A program made the translations under genes and the position numbers. A DNA stretch of 64,000 nt, taken from positions 52,007,591 through 52,071,590 of the forward strand of contig NC_030811.1 in the NCBI RefSeq assembly GCF_001704415.2. Direction: 5' to 3'. Each line of letters starts with the position of its first letter. The stretch's first letter is position 1. The notes beneath the pieces are model-generated. The model had not been told where the DNA came from. It saw nothing but the letters and a program-made list of their open reading frames with translations, and made no database searches. The DNA comes from Capra hircus (taxonomy: Eukaryota; Chordata; Mammalia; Artiodactyla; Bovidae). This document shows positions 23,699 through 36,064 of the stretch, in pieces.

Positions 23699-23829
23699 GT
23701 GTGTGCATACTAAGTCACTTCAGTCTTGTCCAACTCTTTGCGATCCCATAGACTGTAGCCTGGCAGGCTCCTCTGTCCATGGAATTTTCCAGGCAAGAAT
23801 ATTGGAGTGGGTTGCCATTCCCTTCTCCA
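23699..23829 (-). mobile_element. Bov-A-type SINE unit
   Basis: 'actaagtcacttcagtcttg' to 'gggttgccattcccttctcc' is a reversed Bov-A body without tRNA head. Flanked by an 11-bp near-perfect duplication (TACATGGCAGT at 23688-23698, TACGTGGCAGT at 23830-23840). Confidence 0.9.
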
Positions 23830-23840
23830 TACGTGGCAGT

Positions 23841-24739
23841 AAGAAGTATCAAATAATTTTTCTTGAGCATTTACTGACTGTGAATGTGCTTAGCTTTGCT
23901 GACCCTTTATTAGAAAAGGGTGAGAGTGTTCATGGAGGTATCAGGAGAATCACCACGAGGCCCAGAGCCTTACATGTTAAGAATCCAACTGGCTCTGATG
24001 ACTGAGTGGTTCACAACCTTCCCCAATCCAGAGTCAAGACTTGCTTTTCTAAAAACAGAAGGCTTTCCTACTAATCCTGAAATCTCCAAGGGACAAGGGA
24101 AACCAAAGGGATCAGGACTGGTGGATACAAGTTATATTTGGAATCCCATCCTGCATGCAGAACTAACAAATCCATAGAAGAAGGCAGCAGGCTTTGCCAG
24201 GCCATAAATCAATTACCTTTAATGGCCAGGCTTAGGGTGAAAGCAAATAGACAAGCTAGCGCTTCCCTATCTGCTATCTTCATTGTGGCCTTTAGCACTA
24301 GAGCTAAAATCACTTTTAATCAGCCAAAAAGGCAGTTGTTTTTTCAAACAGTAACATGCTGAAGAGAGAATTTCCCCTAATATTGTAGAGAATTTGAACT
24401 TTGGCCCTGGTTGTGGAATAATCCTACATATGCCTGTCTGGAATAAACTGCAAATCTTCTCTGTCCCCTTTAAACCAATAGGCTAAAGTTCCTCAAAGGT
24501 GAACATAAATGATTCTCTCCACCATCTTTTTAAAAACACAACTGTACAGGGTTAGCATTCACTTTTTAAATTAAATAAACCTAGCAAACTGAAGCACAGC
24601 GAAGTTTTCAGAACTGGGAATTCAAATTCCAAAGTACATCATGCTTTGAAGTGGGATTCTTTGGGGTTGAGTTTTTGTAAATCACGGTGAACACAGTAAA
24701 GACTGCAATTTTTCTGGGGAATATATTCTCATACGAGAA
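23841..24739. other. Unique intronic DNA with a candidate conserved block
   Basis: No repeat recognised. The part 24175-24365 ('aaatcaattacctttaatgg', 'cacttttaatcagccaaaaa') is CpG-poor and rich in AT-core motifs, resembling conserved non-coding DNA. Confidence 0.35.
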
Positions 24740-26532
24740 AGGTCTTAATGATCTGGATAACCACACTAGAGCCAGACATCCTGGAGTGTGAAGTCAAGTG
24801 GGCCTTAGGAAGCATTTCTATGAACAAAGCTAATAGAAGTGATGGTATTCCTGCTGAGCTATTTAAAATCCTAAAAGATGATGCTATCAAAGTGCTGCAC
24901 TCTACACATCAGCAAATTTGGAAAACTCAGCAGTGGCCACAAAACTGGAAAAGGTCAGTTTTCATTTCAATCCCAAAGAAGGGCAATGCCAAAGAATGTT
25001 CAAATGACCATACAAACGTGCTCATTTCACAGGCTAGTAAGGTTATGCTCAAAATCCTTCAAGCTAGGCTTCAGCAGCATGTGCACTGAGGATTTCCAGA
25101 TGTATAAGCTGGCTTTAAAGGAGGCAGAGGAACCAGAGACTAAATTGCCAACATTCACTGGATCACAGAAAATGCAAGGGCGTTCCAGAAAAACATTTAC
25201 TTCTACTTCACTGACTACGTTTTGACTGTGTGGATCACAACAAACTGTGGAGCTTTCCCGCTGCTGCTAAGTCGCTTCAGTCGTGTCCGACGCTGTGTGA
25301 CCCCATAGACAGCAGCCCACCAGGCTCCCCCATCCCTGGGATTCTCCAAGCAAGAACACTGGAGTGGGTTGCTGTTTCCTTCTCCAATGCATGAAAGTGA
25401 AAAGTGAAAGTGAAGTCGCTCAGTCGTGTCTGACTCTCAGCGACCCCATGGACTGCAGCATTCCAGGCTCCTCCATCCACGGGATTTTCCAGGCACGAGT
25501 ACTGGAGTGGAGCTTTCCTAGAAATGGGAATACCAGATCACCTTACCTGTCTCCTGAGAAACTTGTATGTGGGTCAAGATGAATAACAGTCAGAACCAGG
25601 CACGGGACAACTGACTGGTTCCAAATTGGGAAAGGTGTATGACAAGGCTATATATTTGTCACTCTGCTTATTTAACTTATATTCAGAGAACATCATGTGA
25701 AATGCTGGGCTGGATAAAGCACAAGCTGGAATCAAGAATGTTGGGAGAAATCAACAACCTCAGATATGCAGATGATACCACTCTAATGGCAGAAAGTGAA
25801 GAAGAACTAAAGAGCCTCTTGATGAGGGTGAAAGAAGAGAGTGAAAAAGTTGGCTTAAAACTCAATATTAAAAAAAATCAAGATCATAGCATCCGGTCCC
25901 ATCACTTCATGGCAAACAGAAGGGGGAAAAGTGTAAACAGCGACAGATTTTATTTTCTTGGGCTTCAAAATCACTGCAGATGGTGACAGCAGTCATGAAA
26001 TTAAAAGACACCTGCTCCTTGGAAAGCTATGACAAACCTAGACAGCATATTAAAAAGCAGAGACATCAGTTAGTCAACAAAGGTAAGTATAGTCAAAGCT
26101 ATGATTTTTCCAGTAGTCATGTACAGATGTGAGAGTTGGACCATAAAGAAGGCTGAGCACTGAAGAATTAATGCTTTCAAACTGTGGTGCTGGTCAAGAC
26201 TCTTGAGAGTCTCTTGGACTGCAAGGAGATTAAACTAGTCCATTCTAAAGGAAATCAATCTGAATATTCATTGGAAGAACTGATGCTGATGCCAAAGCTC
26301 CAATACTCTGGCCACCTGATTCAAAGCGCCAACTCATTCAAAAAGATCATGATGCTGGGAAAGATTGAAGGCAAAAGGAGGAGTGGGTAGCAGAGGATGA
26401 GATGGTTAGATAGCATCATAGACATGAATTTGAGCAAACTCTGGAAAGTAGCGAGGACAGAGGAGCCTGATGTGCTGCAGTCCATGGGGGTCACAAAGAG
26501 TTGGACATGACTTAGCAACTGAACAACAACAA
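24740..26532 (+). pseudogene. BovB (RTE) LINE with broken reverse transcriptase
   Basis: The longest BovB copy here. The plus-strand frame 24748-25089 reads LECEVKWALGSISMNKA and WPQNWKRSVFISIPKKGNA, the RT fingers/palm region. Further on, 25639-25986 carries the catalytic YADD box (codons at 25765-25776) followed by SEEELKSLLMRVKEE. The region encoding the first catalytic aspartate (near 25215-25235) has lost bases relative to the FDCVDHN pattern, causing a frameshift. The remainder has several stops and ends with 'ggacatgacttagcaactga' plus CAACAACAA. It lacks the endonuclease half, so it is a dead, 5'-truncated element. A Bov-A2 sits inside it. Confidence 0.92.
25259..25506 (-). mobile_element. 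Bov-A2 SINE dimer nested in BovB
   Basis: Two Bov-A units in tandem (junction 'aatgcatgaaagtgaaaagt' at about 25386) in reverse orientation. The duplicated BovB target GTGGAGCTTTCC is seen at 25247-25258 and 25507-25518, so removal of the SINE restores BovB continuity. Confidence 0.92.
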
Positions 26533-27074
26533 AATATTCTCAGATATGGCATTTTGCAAACTTAGTTTCTATTGGTTAAGTCAGTGAGAATTTTAAGAGT
26601 ATAAAAATAATCACCTTTCTATCACAGCTAAATTTCAATTAACTCCAAATTTGAAACACTACTTCTTGGTGACTGTGTGTTTCTACCTATTAAAGAGGAT
26701 CAGAGCTCATTTTTGGAGGAGAAAACACTTGTTCTGTATTTCATTTTAAGTTCTGAATTGCCTGTTCCTGGTTCCCTCAGTTACTCCTATTAAGTGAAAA
26801 GGGTGGCGTGTCAGTGGCTGTCAATCCTGGGATCCTGCACAGGTTTCAACTGTGTCATAAACAATCCTACAAGTGATAGTACACGGACTAGTGTTTGTAA
26901 ATGACTCCATTTTTAACAAACTGAAGTAGGTTTAAGTCAGCCTCGTGTGAACAGTACTTTCTTGTAAACATTGTTTAAGTGGAGAATAATGCCTACACAT
27001 GAATACATCACTCATGCACACATGAAACAGTGATGGCAGGTGTGAATTTCTGTAGGGCTTCACCCAGACCAGGG
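26533..27074. other. Unique intronic DNA
   Basis: Nothing recognised. Confidence 0.4.
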
Positions 27075-27262
27075 GACCCCACGCTCCAGGATCTAATGCC
27101 TGATGACCTGAAGTAGAGCTGATGTAGTAATAAAGCAAATAAAGTGCACAATAAATGTAACGTGCTTGAATCATCCCGCAACCACCCCCCTCCCTGGTCC
27201 ATGGAAAAACTGTCTTCCACAAAACCAGTCCCTGGTGCCAAAAAAGGTTGGGGACCGCTGAC
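27075..27262. mobile_element. hAT-type DNA transposon remnant
   Basis: 'gatctaatgcctgatgacct', 'ggtccatggaaaaactgtct', 'tccacaaaaccagtccctgg' and the end 'ggttggggaccgctg' match a widespread mammalian non-autonomous element whose termini read CAG...GGGGACC. The middle part is diverged. Family name not certain. Confidence 0.6.
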
Positions 27263-27539
27263 CTAGAGACTCCTGCCTGAAATGTTTTGGGGTTTAGCAG
27301 AAGTCTAAGTTTTCCCTTGAGAATGTGTAATGAAGACAATCTGCAAATATGCACACTGGGACTGAAGAAGCTGGAGACTCACTGGCAAACAGCATCCCCT
27401 TCTGAGAAAAGGTCATATGAAAATAATCTAAAAGGGAATACTGGCACAACGGAAGTCTGCTTCAGCACAACTTATAATAATGAGAGCTTGTAAGCAGTCC
27501 TCATGACAAAATGGATGGCATGTTTCTGTGAATTCTACC

Positions 27540-27745
27540 CTATGAAATATTACGTGATCATTAAAAAAATTAGTAATTTTGAAGATGAAGCAACATGGAA
27601 AAAATGCTCACAAAATAACACAGTTAAATGTGTGTCTTGATGACAACCTTTCATAAATGCCTATAAAATTAGAATGGGACACAAAACATGGAAAGAAATA
27701 CCCATCAAGTACTGTGCCAGAAGGGTAGAAAATAAATGAGTCCAC
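27540..27745 (+). repeat. Possible old L1 3' fragment
   Basis: 'aacatggaaaaaatgctcac' and 'acaaaacatggaaagaaata' are reminiscent of old L1 3' sequence; weak. Confidence 0.3.
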
Positions 27746-30700
27746 TCTCGTCCACCATTTTTAAAGTTTACGCTAGGATTTCCTTAATAACTGAGAAATC
27801 TAGTTTTTTTTTTTAATAGTCTACACAGCTTACTAAAAAATTTTTTTTAAAGGAGCTAAGTAGGAGATGACTGAAGAAACCAAAGGAAAAGGGAACCAAC
27901 CTCTTCTGGTGATCATGGATCCTATTTACATGGCTGGTTGGGTCACATTCAGATGCCAATGATGGTAACTCATAAGTCTGTTAGTCCTTAAAATACTGGC
28001 TAAAATGCTGAAGCTAATCTCAAGAAAATTCATTAAAAAAAAAAAAAAAAGGAGAGAGGGAGACTTTCCCAGTCTGTCTTGTGGTCTGGAATTTATCATG
28101 GTATCTGTGTCTGTGAGTGTGTGGACTATGTTCGCATGTGTTTCTTTTTTCTAACACTATCAGCATGAGAACGACAAGAAAGGCACGGTAGATTTTTCAG
28201 AAGAAGCCAAGACAGCTGTGACAGCTACAGGGTTTCATTTACAGGCCACTGACACTGCACGTTTCCGTACATATCAGACTCAAAGGTTAAAATATGTACA
28301 TACTGCTCTTCAGCATTAAATCCAAGCAAAGATCAAAACTCTTGACAGTACCAAAATGTTGCATTTCTTATTTTTTCACATTACTGTACACCTAAGATAA
28401 CTTGGTTCTATGACTTTTTTTTTTTTATAACACAAATAAGTAAACAAAATGTCAGGCACCTAATAAAAATGCATCCGCTCTCTATGCAAAGTCTAAGATA
28501 AAGGAGAACTTGGTGACTGGCATTCAGGGAAGATCTGAACATGTTTATTCTTATTGCCAATTGTCCCGCACAGCATAGATACATATGTTTTCCTTATAGC
28601 TAATGCTAATACACATAAATGCCTATCATTCAAGTCTTCTGACATCTCAGAACTACTGCTTAAGATGAATAAGGGCCACGAATCAAAACATCCTTAAATT
28701 TCCCCCAAATCTGACTACAAGAAGAGGCAAGTGTATCTCTGTTTAAAAAATGTTAGATTTCTATGTGATACATCTCTTTAGAGTACCTGTGAGTATACTT
28801 AGTCTATGCAGGCTGATCAACCCTTCTTGATCTTTACTCCTGACAATAAACCAAAGATCACTGTATTTTATAAATCATGAGCACATTCGAATTTGCTAAG
28901 TCTAAGGACTAATGAAAAAAGAAAGAGGAAAACAAAGCCAAAAATCATAAATCCTTCCTGACTAGAAGGCATTCCTCTCTTATCCCTAAAAGAAATTAAT
29001 TCCCTCACATCTTGTTTGAATTTAACTTCTGAAGTTCATCTTGTTCCGTCTCTAGAACAAGTCAGGCGGCAGAGTATAAAGATATGACTGCATGAATAAA
29101 AACACATGACCAGTGCGCCACTGCACACACCAAAACAAGATGGGACAGAAAAATATGAACTGTCAGGTGACATGTCGCTTGGACACATACGTTTCTGCAG
29201 TTTGTCATGTTTTTGCAATTGGAAAGCTACTGGATGGATCTAAATTCTCCTTCCCCTGCAACTGCAAAACATGGAAATGTAATCAGGAAAAGCTAACGCT
29301 TTATGAGCAGCATGCTGGCATCACTTTTCAGTTCTAGAAGACTGGCTAAGAGAAAAAGTATTCAACACATTAACACTGTACAGTACACTCAGGAACTCTA
29401 CATGGAAGGGTAAGACAAACACAATGCCAGGCTCTTCCGAGAAGGTACCTTGTACAGATGCTGGGTTTGAGTTTAACTTGGGAAGAGAGTGTAATCCCCA
29501 CCCACTCTTTCTTACAGCAGCCTTACATGATTTATAGTATTTTTATTGCAAATATAGTAATGAAACCTCACTTTGTGCAGATTGAAGTGGTGATGAGGGA
29601 ATTGAGGTGGTTTGGCGATGGATGGAGATGGAGAGTGAGATGCAAAAATCTATTCCTGTCACAAGTGAGAAAAACACAATTCAAGCTGACCCTGGACACA
29701 GTTATGTTCGTGGGCGGCAGGGGGGTGGGTGGGGTGGGGGAGGAGGGAGGAAAGACTCCTAGAAGGCAAGGGCACCAATGACATATGGAATGTGGCCAGG
29801 CCTGTAATGAGATGAAATCCATAAAATGCATTATCCCTTCTCTGAGCCTCTGTAAATACAGAGGAGAAGCAGGATAAGAGTCTGCCATGATCGTTACTGG
29901 TGGCCAAATCTCTCTGGTGGGAAAGGCAGGTTTATTTTCACGCTTTTATATGAGTCGAAGCTTTTGAATAAACAAAATTCTTCGGAAACTCTCAAGGGAT
30001 GATCCTGACTGTCTGACCTTCCCGTGGTACCCTGCCTGGAAAGTCCTCTCTTAATGCCTTTCGGGGTCTGGGATTCTGCTCTCGTATCTTGTGAAGCAGT
30101 GCAAGCAGTGAAGATGAGCTAGCAGCTTAAACTTCCAGCTGCTTAAGTTCAGAGGAGAGAAGAAAATGGGCCGGGACACCCAGGTTAACTGCAAGATGGC
30201 ATAGATTTCACAATTCTAAGGAACCAGGCTAGTCAGGTTGTACGTCAATCCCAAACAAAGAGATCTGAATAGGCCCAATTAACATTTCTTATTTAGCCTC
30301 TCACACTAGACTTTTGCTCTTTTTGAGAGGATGGGAGGGAAGTGGGAAGCTCGTGGGAGAGAGAGGCTGTTGAAAAGACAGAGGGCCAGAAACCTGGCAG
30401 AGTACTCCTCTCCTTTCTACCCTCTGGTTCCCTATTCTTTTAGAACCTGTGGGATTTTCACAGACTGATCACAAACAGTGAGACAGAAGGAATGAATCTA
30501 AACACTGGAGGATCTTTACACCTCAGGAACCACACAACGTTTATCCAGTCATTCAGTTTCAAACAAGGGACTCTATAATGTATATGAATGATCTGATCGT
30601 TGTTCAGTGGGGTCTGGGGCTGTACATCTTGGCTTCCAAGCTGGATCTCGTATTCAGTAGCCTTTTGAAAGGGATTCCAGAAGACAACTTGGAAATTTTA

Positions 30701-30869
30701 TACTTCCTTCATGTGTTGAAAAGACCCAGCCCTTATCTGACTGTACCATGGCCCTATTATATGAAAAACGGGGCTATCACACTAGTCATTCATCAGTACC
30801 ATCTGCCACGCTTTCCTTACTATTAAATTGGCAGAAGTTTTTTTTTGTTGTTGTTTTAATGATAATCCT
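27746..30869. other. Unique intronic DNA
   Basis: About 3.1 kb with no confidently recognised repeat apart from an A16 tract (28035-28050) and the G-rich run at 29721-29740. No exon or domain-bearing frame. 30190-30320 ('ggcccaattaacatttctta') has conserved-element texture. Confidence 0.4.
29721..29740 (+). other. Strong potential G-quadruplex
   Basis: Four guanine runs (5, 3, 4, 5) separated by single T bases, one of the most stable G4 layouts. Further GG runs follow to 29750. Confidence 0.65.
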
Positions 30870-31340
30870 TAATGCCAGCAAGGAAATAGTGAAACATTCT
30901 CGTTAACTATTGGTAAGGATCAAAATGACTACATCCTTTATGGAAATAATTTTACTGTAATTTACTGATAATTTACTGTATCGGTAAACTGTATAGTGTT
31001 CAGTCTTGAATCCCACTCTAGAAAAAAGTCAGATGTAATCATTGCATCATTCACAGCATTGAAAAATATAAGACCATCCAATGGTCCAACACAGGAAATG
31101 GATGAATAAATTCTAGGTAGTAGTGCTGCCAAATGATTGTTTTAAAAAATATTTAGAGACTAAAAAATGCCCAAAATAAACTTTAAGTGGGAAAAGTAGA
31201 GACATAATTCTGGAAAAATATGCATAAGAAATAAAAACTGGAGAAAATACTCAGAAATACTAACTGTGGTTAACTTTGGGTGAAGAAAGCTAAGGTTTAT
31301 TATCTTGTTTATTTTAGTAAGCTTCCACTAAGATGATAAT
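30870..31340 (+). repeat. Old L1 3' region
   Basis: 'caacacaggaaatggatgaa' then 'taaattctaggtagtagtgc' and 'taactgtggttaactttggg' follow the pattern of old L1 3' sequence ('...gaatggataaataaattatg', '...ggttgcctctggg'). Confidence 0.5.
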
Positions 31341-31574
31341 TTTTTTTCTCTTTACAAAAGTATTATTTTATTAAGATACTGAGTCAAACAGATGAAAATT
31401 ATAACAACAGAATATGCTTTTAGGTGGTTAATATTTTTAAGCTGGCAAAGATTCATGAAAAATTCTAATTCCCATTGAAGATAAGGAAGGGTAGAACAGA
31501 TTCTTAGCATCCTACGCTGGAACACATTTCTAGAGGAGGTTTTGCTGAAATTTATCAAAATTTCAGTTGTACAC

Positions 31575-32330
31575 ATCTTCAGACTCAGCAGTTCTCCTGA
31601 CGGACATTCATCCTAAGGGAATAACTAAAGTAGTGTGCAAAAGATATAAATTCTGGCTGTTTATTGTTTATGCATTAACAACAACAACAAAAGAAATAAA
31701 ACTAACTAAATGTTCATTAAGAAAGACCTGGTTTACATAAATTTAGAGTAAACCTATATGTAGACTAATGCATACCCACCTTAATGATATCTATGGCTAC
31801 ATTTATTAATATACAAATATTTCTACAATGAAGTTTATTTAAAAAGGGAAGAATATAAAAATGGAGTATAGAGTATGGTCCATTTATATATTATACTCTT
31901 TCTCTATACGTGTGTACATGGTACACACAAATTTCACTGTGGAAATATTTATACATTAATAAGTAGAACATACAAAATCCTGGAAGAACATGGGCCAAAA
32001 TCCTTGTATGGTGTGGAATGCTCTGTATGGTCGGAGAAGGCGATGGCACCCCACTCCAGTGTTCTTGCCTGGAGAATCCCAGGGATGGCGGAGCCTGGTG
32101 GGCTGCCGTCTATGGGGTCGCACAGAGTCGGACATGACTGAAGCGACTTAGCAGCAGCAGCTGTGTATGGTGGTGGAAATGTAAATGATGTTTCACTTCT
32201 CTTTTATACCATTCATTGATATGTAAATCATTAATAACAAGAATGTACTGACTGCAACATTAAGATTTCAAAATGGTTTAAAGAACATTGCAACAAGAAC
32301 TGGTAAACACACCTCCAGTTTAAGAAATAA
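31575..32330 (+). repeat. Old L1 fragment interrupted by a SINE
   Basis: 'tcagactcagcagttctcct' and 'attcatcctaagggaataac' correspond to the L1 phrase 'acccagcaattccacttcta...atcctaaggaaataa', continuing to an internal decayed tail. A Bov-A copy sits at 32032-32163. Confidence 0.55.
32032..32163 (+). mobile_element. Bov-A SINE unit
   Basis: Plus orientation: 'cggagaaggcgatggcaccc' to 'gaagcgacttagcagcagca'. Target duplication TGTATGGT at 32024-32031 and 32164-32171. Body is little diverged, so relatively young. Confidence 0.93.
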
Positions 32331-33099
32331 AATGCTACCAACCCTCATGAAGCCCATTTTCTACTCCCTCCCATGGTACCCCTGCCTCCAGAGATAACTG
32401 TGATCCTGGTTTTCATAGTTCCCTGTGCCATGCACTTCTTTACACTTTTATTATGTACCTCTGTATACCTACGCACACTGTTCTTACTCTCAGGAATAAA
32501 AAGCTGTTCTCATGTTTTCAAAGAAAAACCTGACATAGTTGAGCCCTCCTGAAGCATGGCTTTGGGCAGTGAGTAGGTCAAAACCACTAGCAGAAGAAGA
32601 TGTATATGAGGCTCTGGGAGAGCAGTGGTAGAGACACTACAGGTTCCCCCGTACTGGCCACATCCCTCCCCAAGATACGGGCAGGAAGAGCTCAGACACA
32701 CCTAGAGGGTTCTCTGCTTGGGTCCAGGTGGGGAAGACAGAATACAGTGATCCCCCTTTCACAGCTTTCTAACTGCCCACCCCTTCTTATAGTGGTAAAG
32801 GCAAGGATTCACCAGACTCTCACTTTCATTTGTAAAGAGATGGACTAACGTCTTCTTACCAGCCATTTTTGTAGATGCAAATCAGCCAGAGTGTTTTTAA
32901 ACTACCTTATTATTGCATAGCAATCTGGAAAAACATAAGTGACAAAGCAAAATTTTAAAAAGAGTCTAATTTTTTGAACATATGGATAAACACTTGAAAG
33001 ATAAAAGCAGTTTGTTGATGAACTCTAAGTGCTATTTCTATTTTTAATTCCTATTCTTATTTTAGCATTTTCATACACCAAAAATAAAGAGGTATCAAG
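32331..33099. other. Intronic DNA, possibly an old L1 piece
   Basis: 32340-32480 has a weak resemblance to old L1-type sequence ('cagagataactgtgatcctg'). The rest is unrecognised. Confidence 0.3.
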
Positions 33100-33760
33100 G
33101 ACCAAAGATAAGTTGCTATCAATACCACCAGACAACCAGAAGAATGACTAAACTAAACCTGATACGGCTGACAGTGGAGTGTTGATGAGCAAACGAAGCA
33201 ACTCGACTGAAGGCTCCTTCCCAGCCTGCAGGAGAGTGGTGTGGTTCAACTGCCAGGAAAAACTGTTCGGCTGTTTCTAACAGCTTAATAATACATACTA
33301 CACCAGGCATCAGCAATTCCACTTCTAGAAATACACCAAAGAGAAATGAATGCTGTAACCACAAAAAGACTGGTATGAGAATGCTGACGGACTCTCTACT
33401 TGTAATAGCCAAAGACCATCAACAACAGAATGGACAAGTTTAGTAATCCATAAAATGGAAGACTATACAGAGAGCAAAAACAAAACACACATTGATTCAT
33501 TCACTCATAGCAAGGATGAATCTCAAAAGTATAGACTGAACAAAAGAAACCAGATATGATTAAACGGAAATTTAATGGAAGTCCACATGAAATTCCTGAT
33601 TAATTTGCATTACCATAAACAGTATTATTCTATACATAACAGAATGATCCATAACTCACAGTTCACGTAATGAACTTATTAACGGATGCGAAGAGATGAC
33701 ACCAATGGGCAAAGCTCTTGTTATTTTGAAGGCATATCAGGTGGAATCCTAGAATGAGGA
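33100..33760 (+). repeat. Old L1 3' part of ORF2 / UTR
   Basis: 'cagcaattccacttctagaa', 'ttgtaatagccaaagaccat', 'gcaaggatgaatctcaaaag' and 'gaacaaaagaaaccagatat' are the successive landmarks of the degraded L1 3' end. All frames are broken. Confidence 0.7.
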
Positions 33761-35374
33761 CCTATCTTTTGTATTCAATATCTTTTAGGAGCTATAAGAA
33801 TGTTGCGTGACCTATGGGGAGAAATCGAAGGGTTTACAACAGTTTTTCAGGTTAAAATTAAGATTTCTTTGACTTTGATATTATACCTAAGTATGTACAT
33901 GCCCCTTTAAAACTCTAGAAAATAAGACTTGATGCTTTAGTCCTAGAGAAATCTATGTCAAAGATCATAACATTTTTTAAAGGGTAAATGAGCTAAGAGT
34001 GTAACGTGCCTTTATTAATTAAAAGCATTCCAGCTTTGAGTTTTCAACAATATGGCTGCCATCTAGCAAAGATGAATGCAATACAGAAACCAGCTCTCCA
34101 TTATACTTGTTTGGCCCAAGAGAACTGTACATCACTGACTGCGGCTGGTGTTGAACACAATGATAAAATGGGCAATAAACGAAAGAGGCATGTTTGCATG
34201 GGCACAATGAAGAACAAGTCTAAGCAACTTGCCAGCTTATTTGCTCCAGATGAATCTGCCCTAATAATGACAATGAAAAGAAGTAAATCAACTTTGCACC
34301 AACAATGGATTCTATTTTTCCTGGAAGACAAAAGCACAGAGGCTGTGCAGTTGACACACACTGCCGAAGAACACTGTGTGTTCTTTCTCTGGTTGTAGGG
34401 ACAGTGACACCAATTATCCTTTCCCGCGAACCCGAGTTTAGGCAAAAGACAAACTTGGATAGTATCTGACATAAAGGGATGGTCATGCAATTTGCTCTGG
34501 TGAGAGTGTGCTTTTTCAAAGAGGACTGAGTATTGACAATTGCTAACCTCTCAACCTGAAATAAAAAAAATTCAGTTGGCTAAGCCAGGCACAGTCAAGA
34601 CAACACGTACAAGACACTGCTGAGAAGGCAGGGACAACTCCAAAAGCCGGATTCAATTTGTGGTCTTAGCATGCTGGATCATATCTCATTAGAGGACAGA
34701 AGGTTGGCAAGAACTGACTGTACACTGGCCCCATCGCCTGTAAATTACACGGGCCTGTGCTGTCACCTTAATGTGCATGGAAATTTCAGCGATCACGGAA
34801 AGGTGGAAGCTCAGGGAAGGCGTCTCTGAAAAGCATTCTGCTTGTCTGACGTCACGCTTACGGCCTGAGCAATGGAATGGTGCAGAGAGAGCTGACGGGC
34901 GAGCAGAAGGTACTGACTGGCATCAAGCAAGGGAGAAGAGTCCCTGGGACAGAACAAACAGGGATGCAATGACCAGAGACTACATTACCACCTGCTCGGG
35001 GCAGACTGACAAATCCTCCTTGCTTGTGCTTTGGATTTTACCAGCAACTGGAGACAATGACATAAAATACAAGCTGGTGTTCAAATTATTCAAGTCTGGT
35101 AACTGCACATGGTTTGCATGTCCAACTGAAGAACTCTATGTGAGTAAATTCTGAGCTGTTGGCTTTTTCTTCTTCTTCTTGTTGTTTTTTGAGCATTGAG
35201 TTTTCAGATGCAATGTGTGCGAAGCAAGACACAACAGTTGGAGATGAGGAGACATGGGCCTTATCCTGGAACTGTGTGAATTCCATGTAGTTTTTTGAGA
35301 GAAACTGACATCTTTTTACTATGGTATCCAGGTAATCATGAAGAATGGTAAGACTATAGGACAAAAAGATCTGG
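33761..35374. other. Unique intronic DNA with a CRE-bearing block
   Basis: No repeat recognised. It contains 'gtgcctttattaattaaaag' (near 34008), a 130-codon plus frame (34006-34398) without domains, and a palindromic CRE at 34847-34854 with several nearby CpGs. Confidence 0.4.
34847..34854. promoter_or_regulatory. Palindromic cAMP response element
   Basis: A full TGACGTCA lies in the context TCTGACGTCACGC, with additional CpGs within 60 bp on each side (tcacggaaag, gacgggcgag). Full CREs with a central CpG are depleted in neutral mammalian DNA, so retention suggests a used or recently arisen site. Binding not tested. Confidence 0.35.
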
Positions 35375-35500
35375 GAAGTCAAACCCTGGGTCTGTCATGT
35401 ACTAGCTGTGTGAATGTGGGCAAGTCATTGAATTTCTCTGACCCCTGTAAAAAATGAGGTCAGAGCAATTTTTATAATAGAATCAGGGCTCAATGGAGTA
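35375..35500 (+). repeat. MIR SINE
   Basis: 'catgtactagctgtgtgaat' then 'gtgggcaagtcattgaattt' and 'ctctgacccctgtaaaaaat' is a clear MIR core. Confidence 0.8.
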
Positions 35501-35776
35501 AATGCATGATTCCAGAAGAAATAAGACTGCTTTGAATTACTTGCGAAAGTTTCTTATAAAAACAGTTCTATTACATACATTTAAATATTTATTGTTTGTG
35601 CCATGACCTACCCCACAGGGCAATATGAGGAGTAAAATACATGAAATTCTTTAGAAACCCATGGTAATAGTATTGGGGTGGGCACCATGATGTACAAGAA
35701 AAAGCAGACTTTGGAAGTGCATCATTTTGGGTGCAAGCTCGCCTCTAAAAGCTACTTAGTAACAGTGGCAACTACC
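35501..35776. other. Unique intronic DNA
   Basis: Short AT-rich unrecognised stretch. Confidence 0.4.
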
Positions 35777-36060
35777 CGAGATGTTCTTAACCTGGGGTCG
35801 GTGGACCTAAAGGAGCCATGGATAGAACTCAGGAGATCTTGGATAAAAAGAGTATGTTTCACTAACTTAACTGAAACACAGCATTTCTTTCTATTATGAA
35901 CAGAAGTGACTAATCATGGTATCTTTGCAGAATCTATGATTTTACATACAAAGAAGTCCAAGATATTTTTATATCACAGTATAATTGTAACACATATCTC
36001 AAAATACAGTTTATACTCACCACTAACTTGAAATTATGTAAACTAGTCACCCAGTGCCTA
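35777..36060 (+). mobile_element. Ancient DNA transposon, left part
   Basis: 'gatgttcttaacctggggtc', 'tttcactaacttaactgaaa', 'atttttatatcacagtataa' and 'atactcaccactaacttgaa' follow a widespread mammalian DNA-transposon remnant whose ends read GGTTCTTAACC. Its right part is found beyond the BovB at 37060-37262. Confidence 0.6.
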
Positions 36061-36064
36061 AGCT

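Noticed and set aside
26932..27354. 140-codon minus frame
   Set aside because: It overlaps a hAT transposon remnant, so the frame is incidental.
34006..34398. 130-codon plus frame with overlapping minus frames
   Set aside because: Three conflicting frames cover the same bases and none has a recognisable motif.
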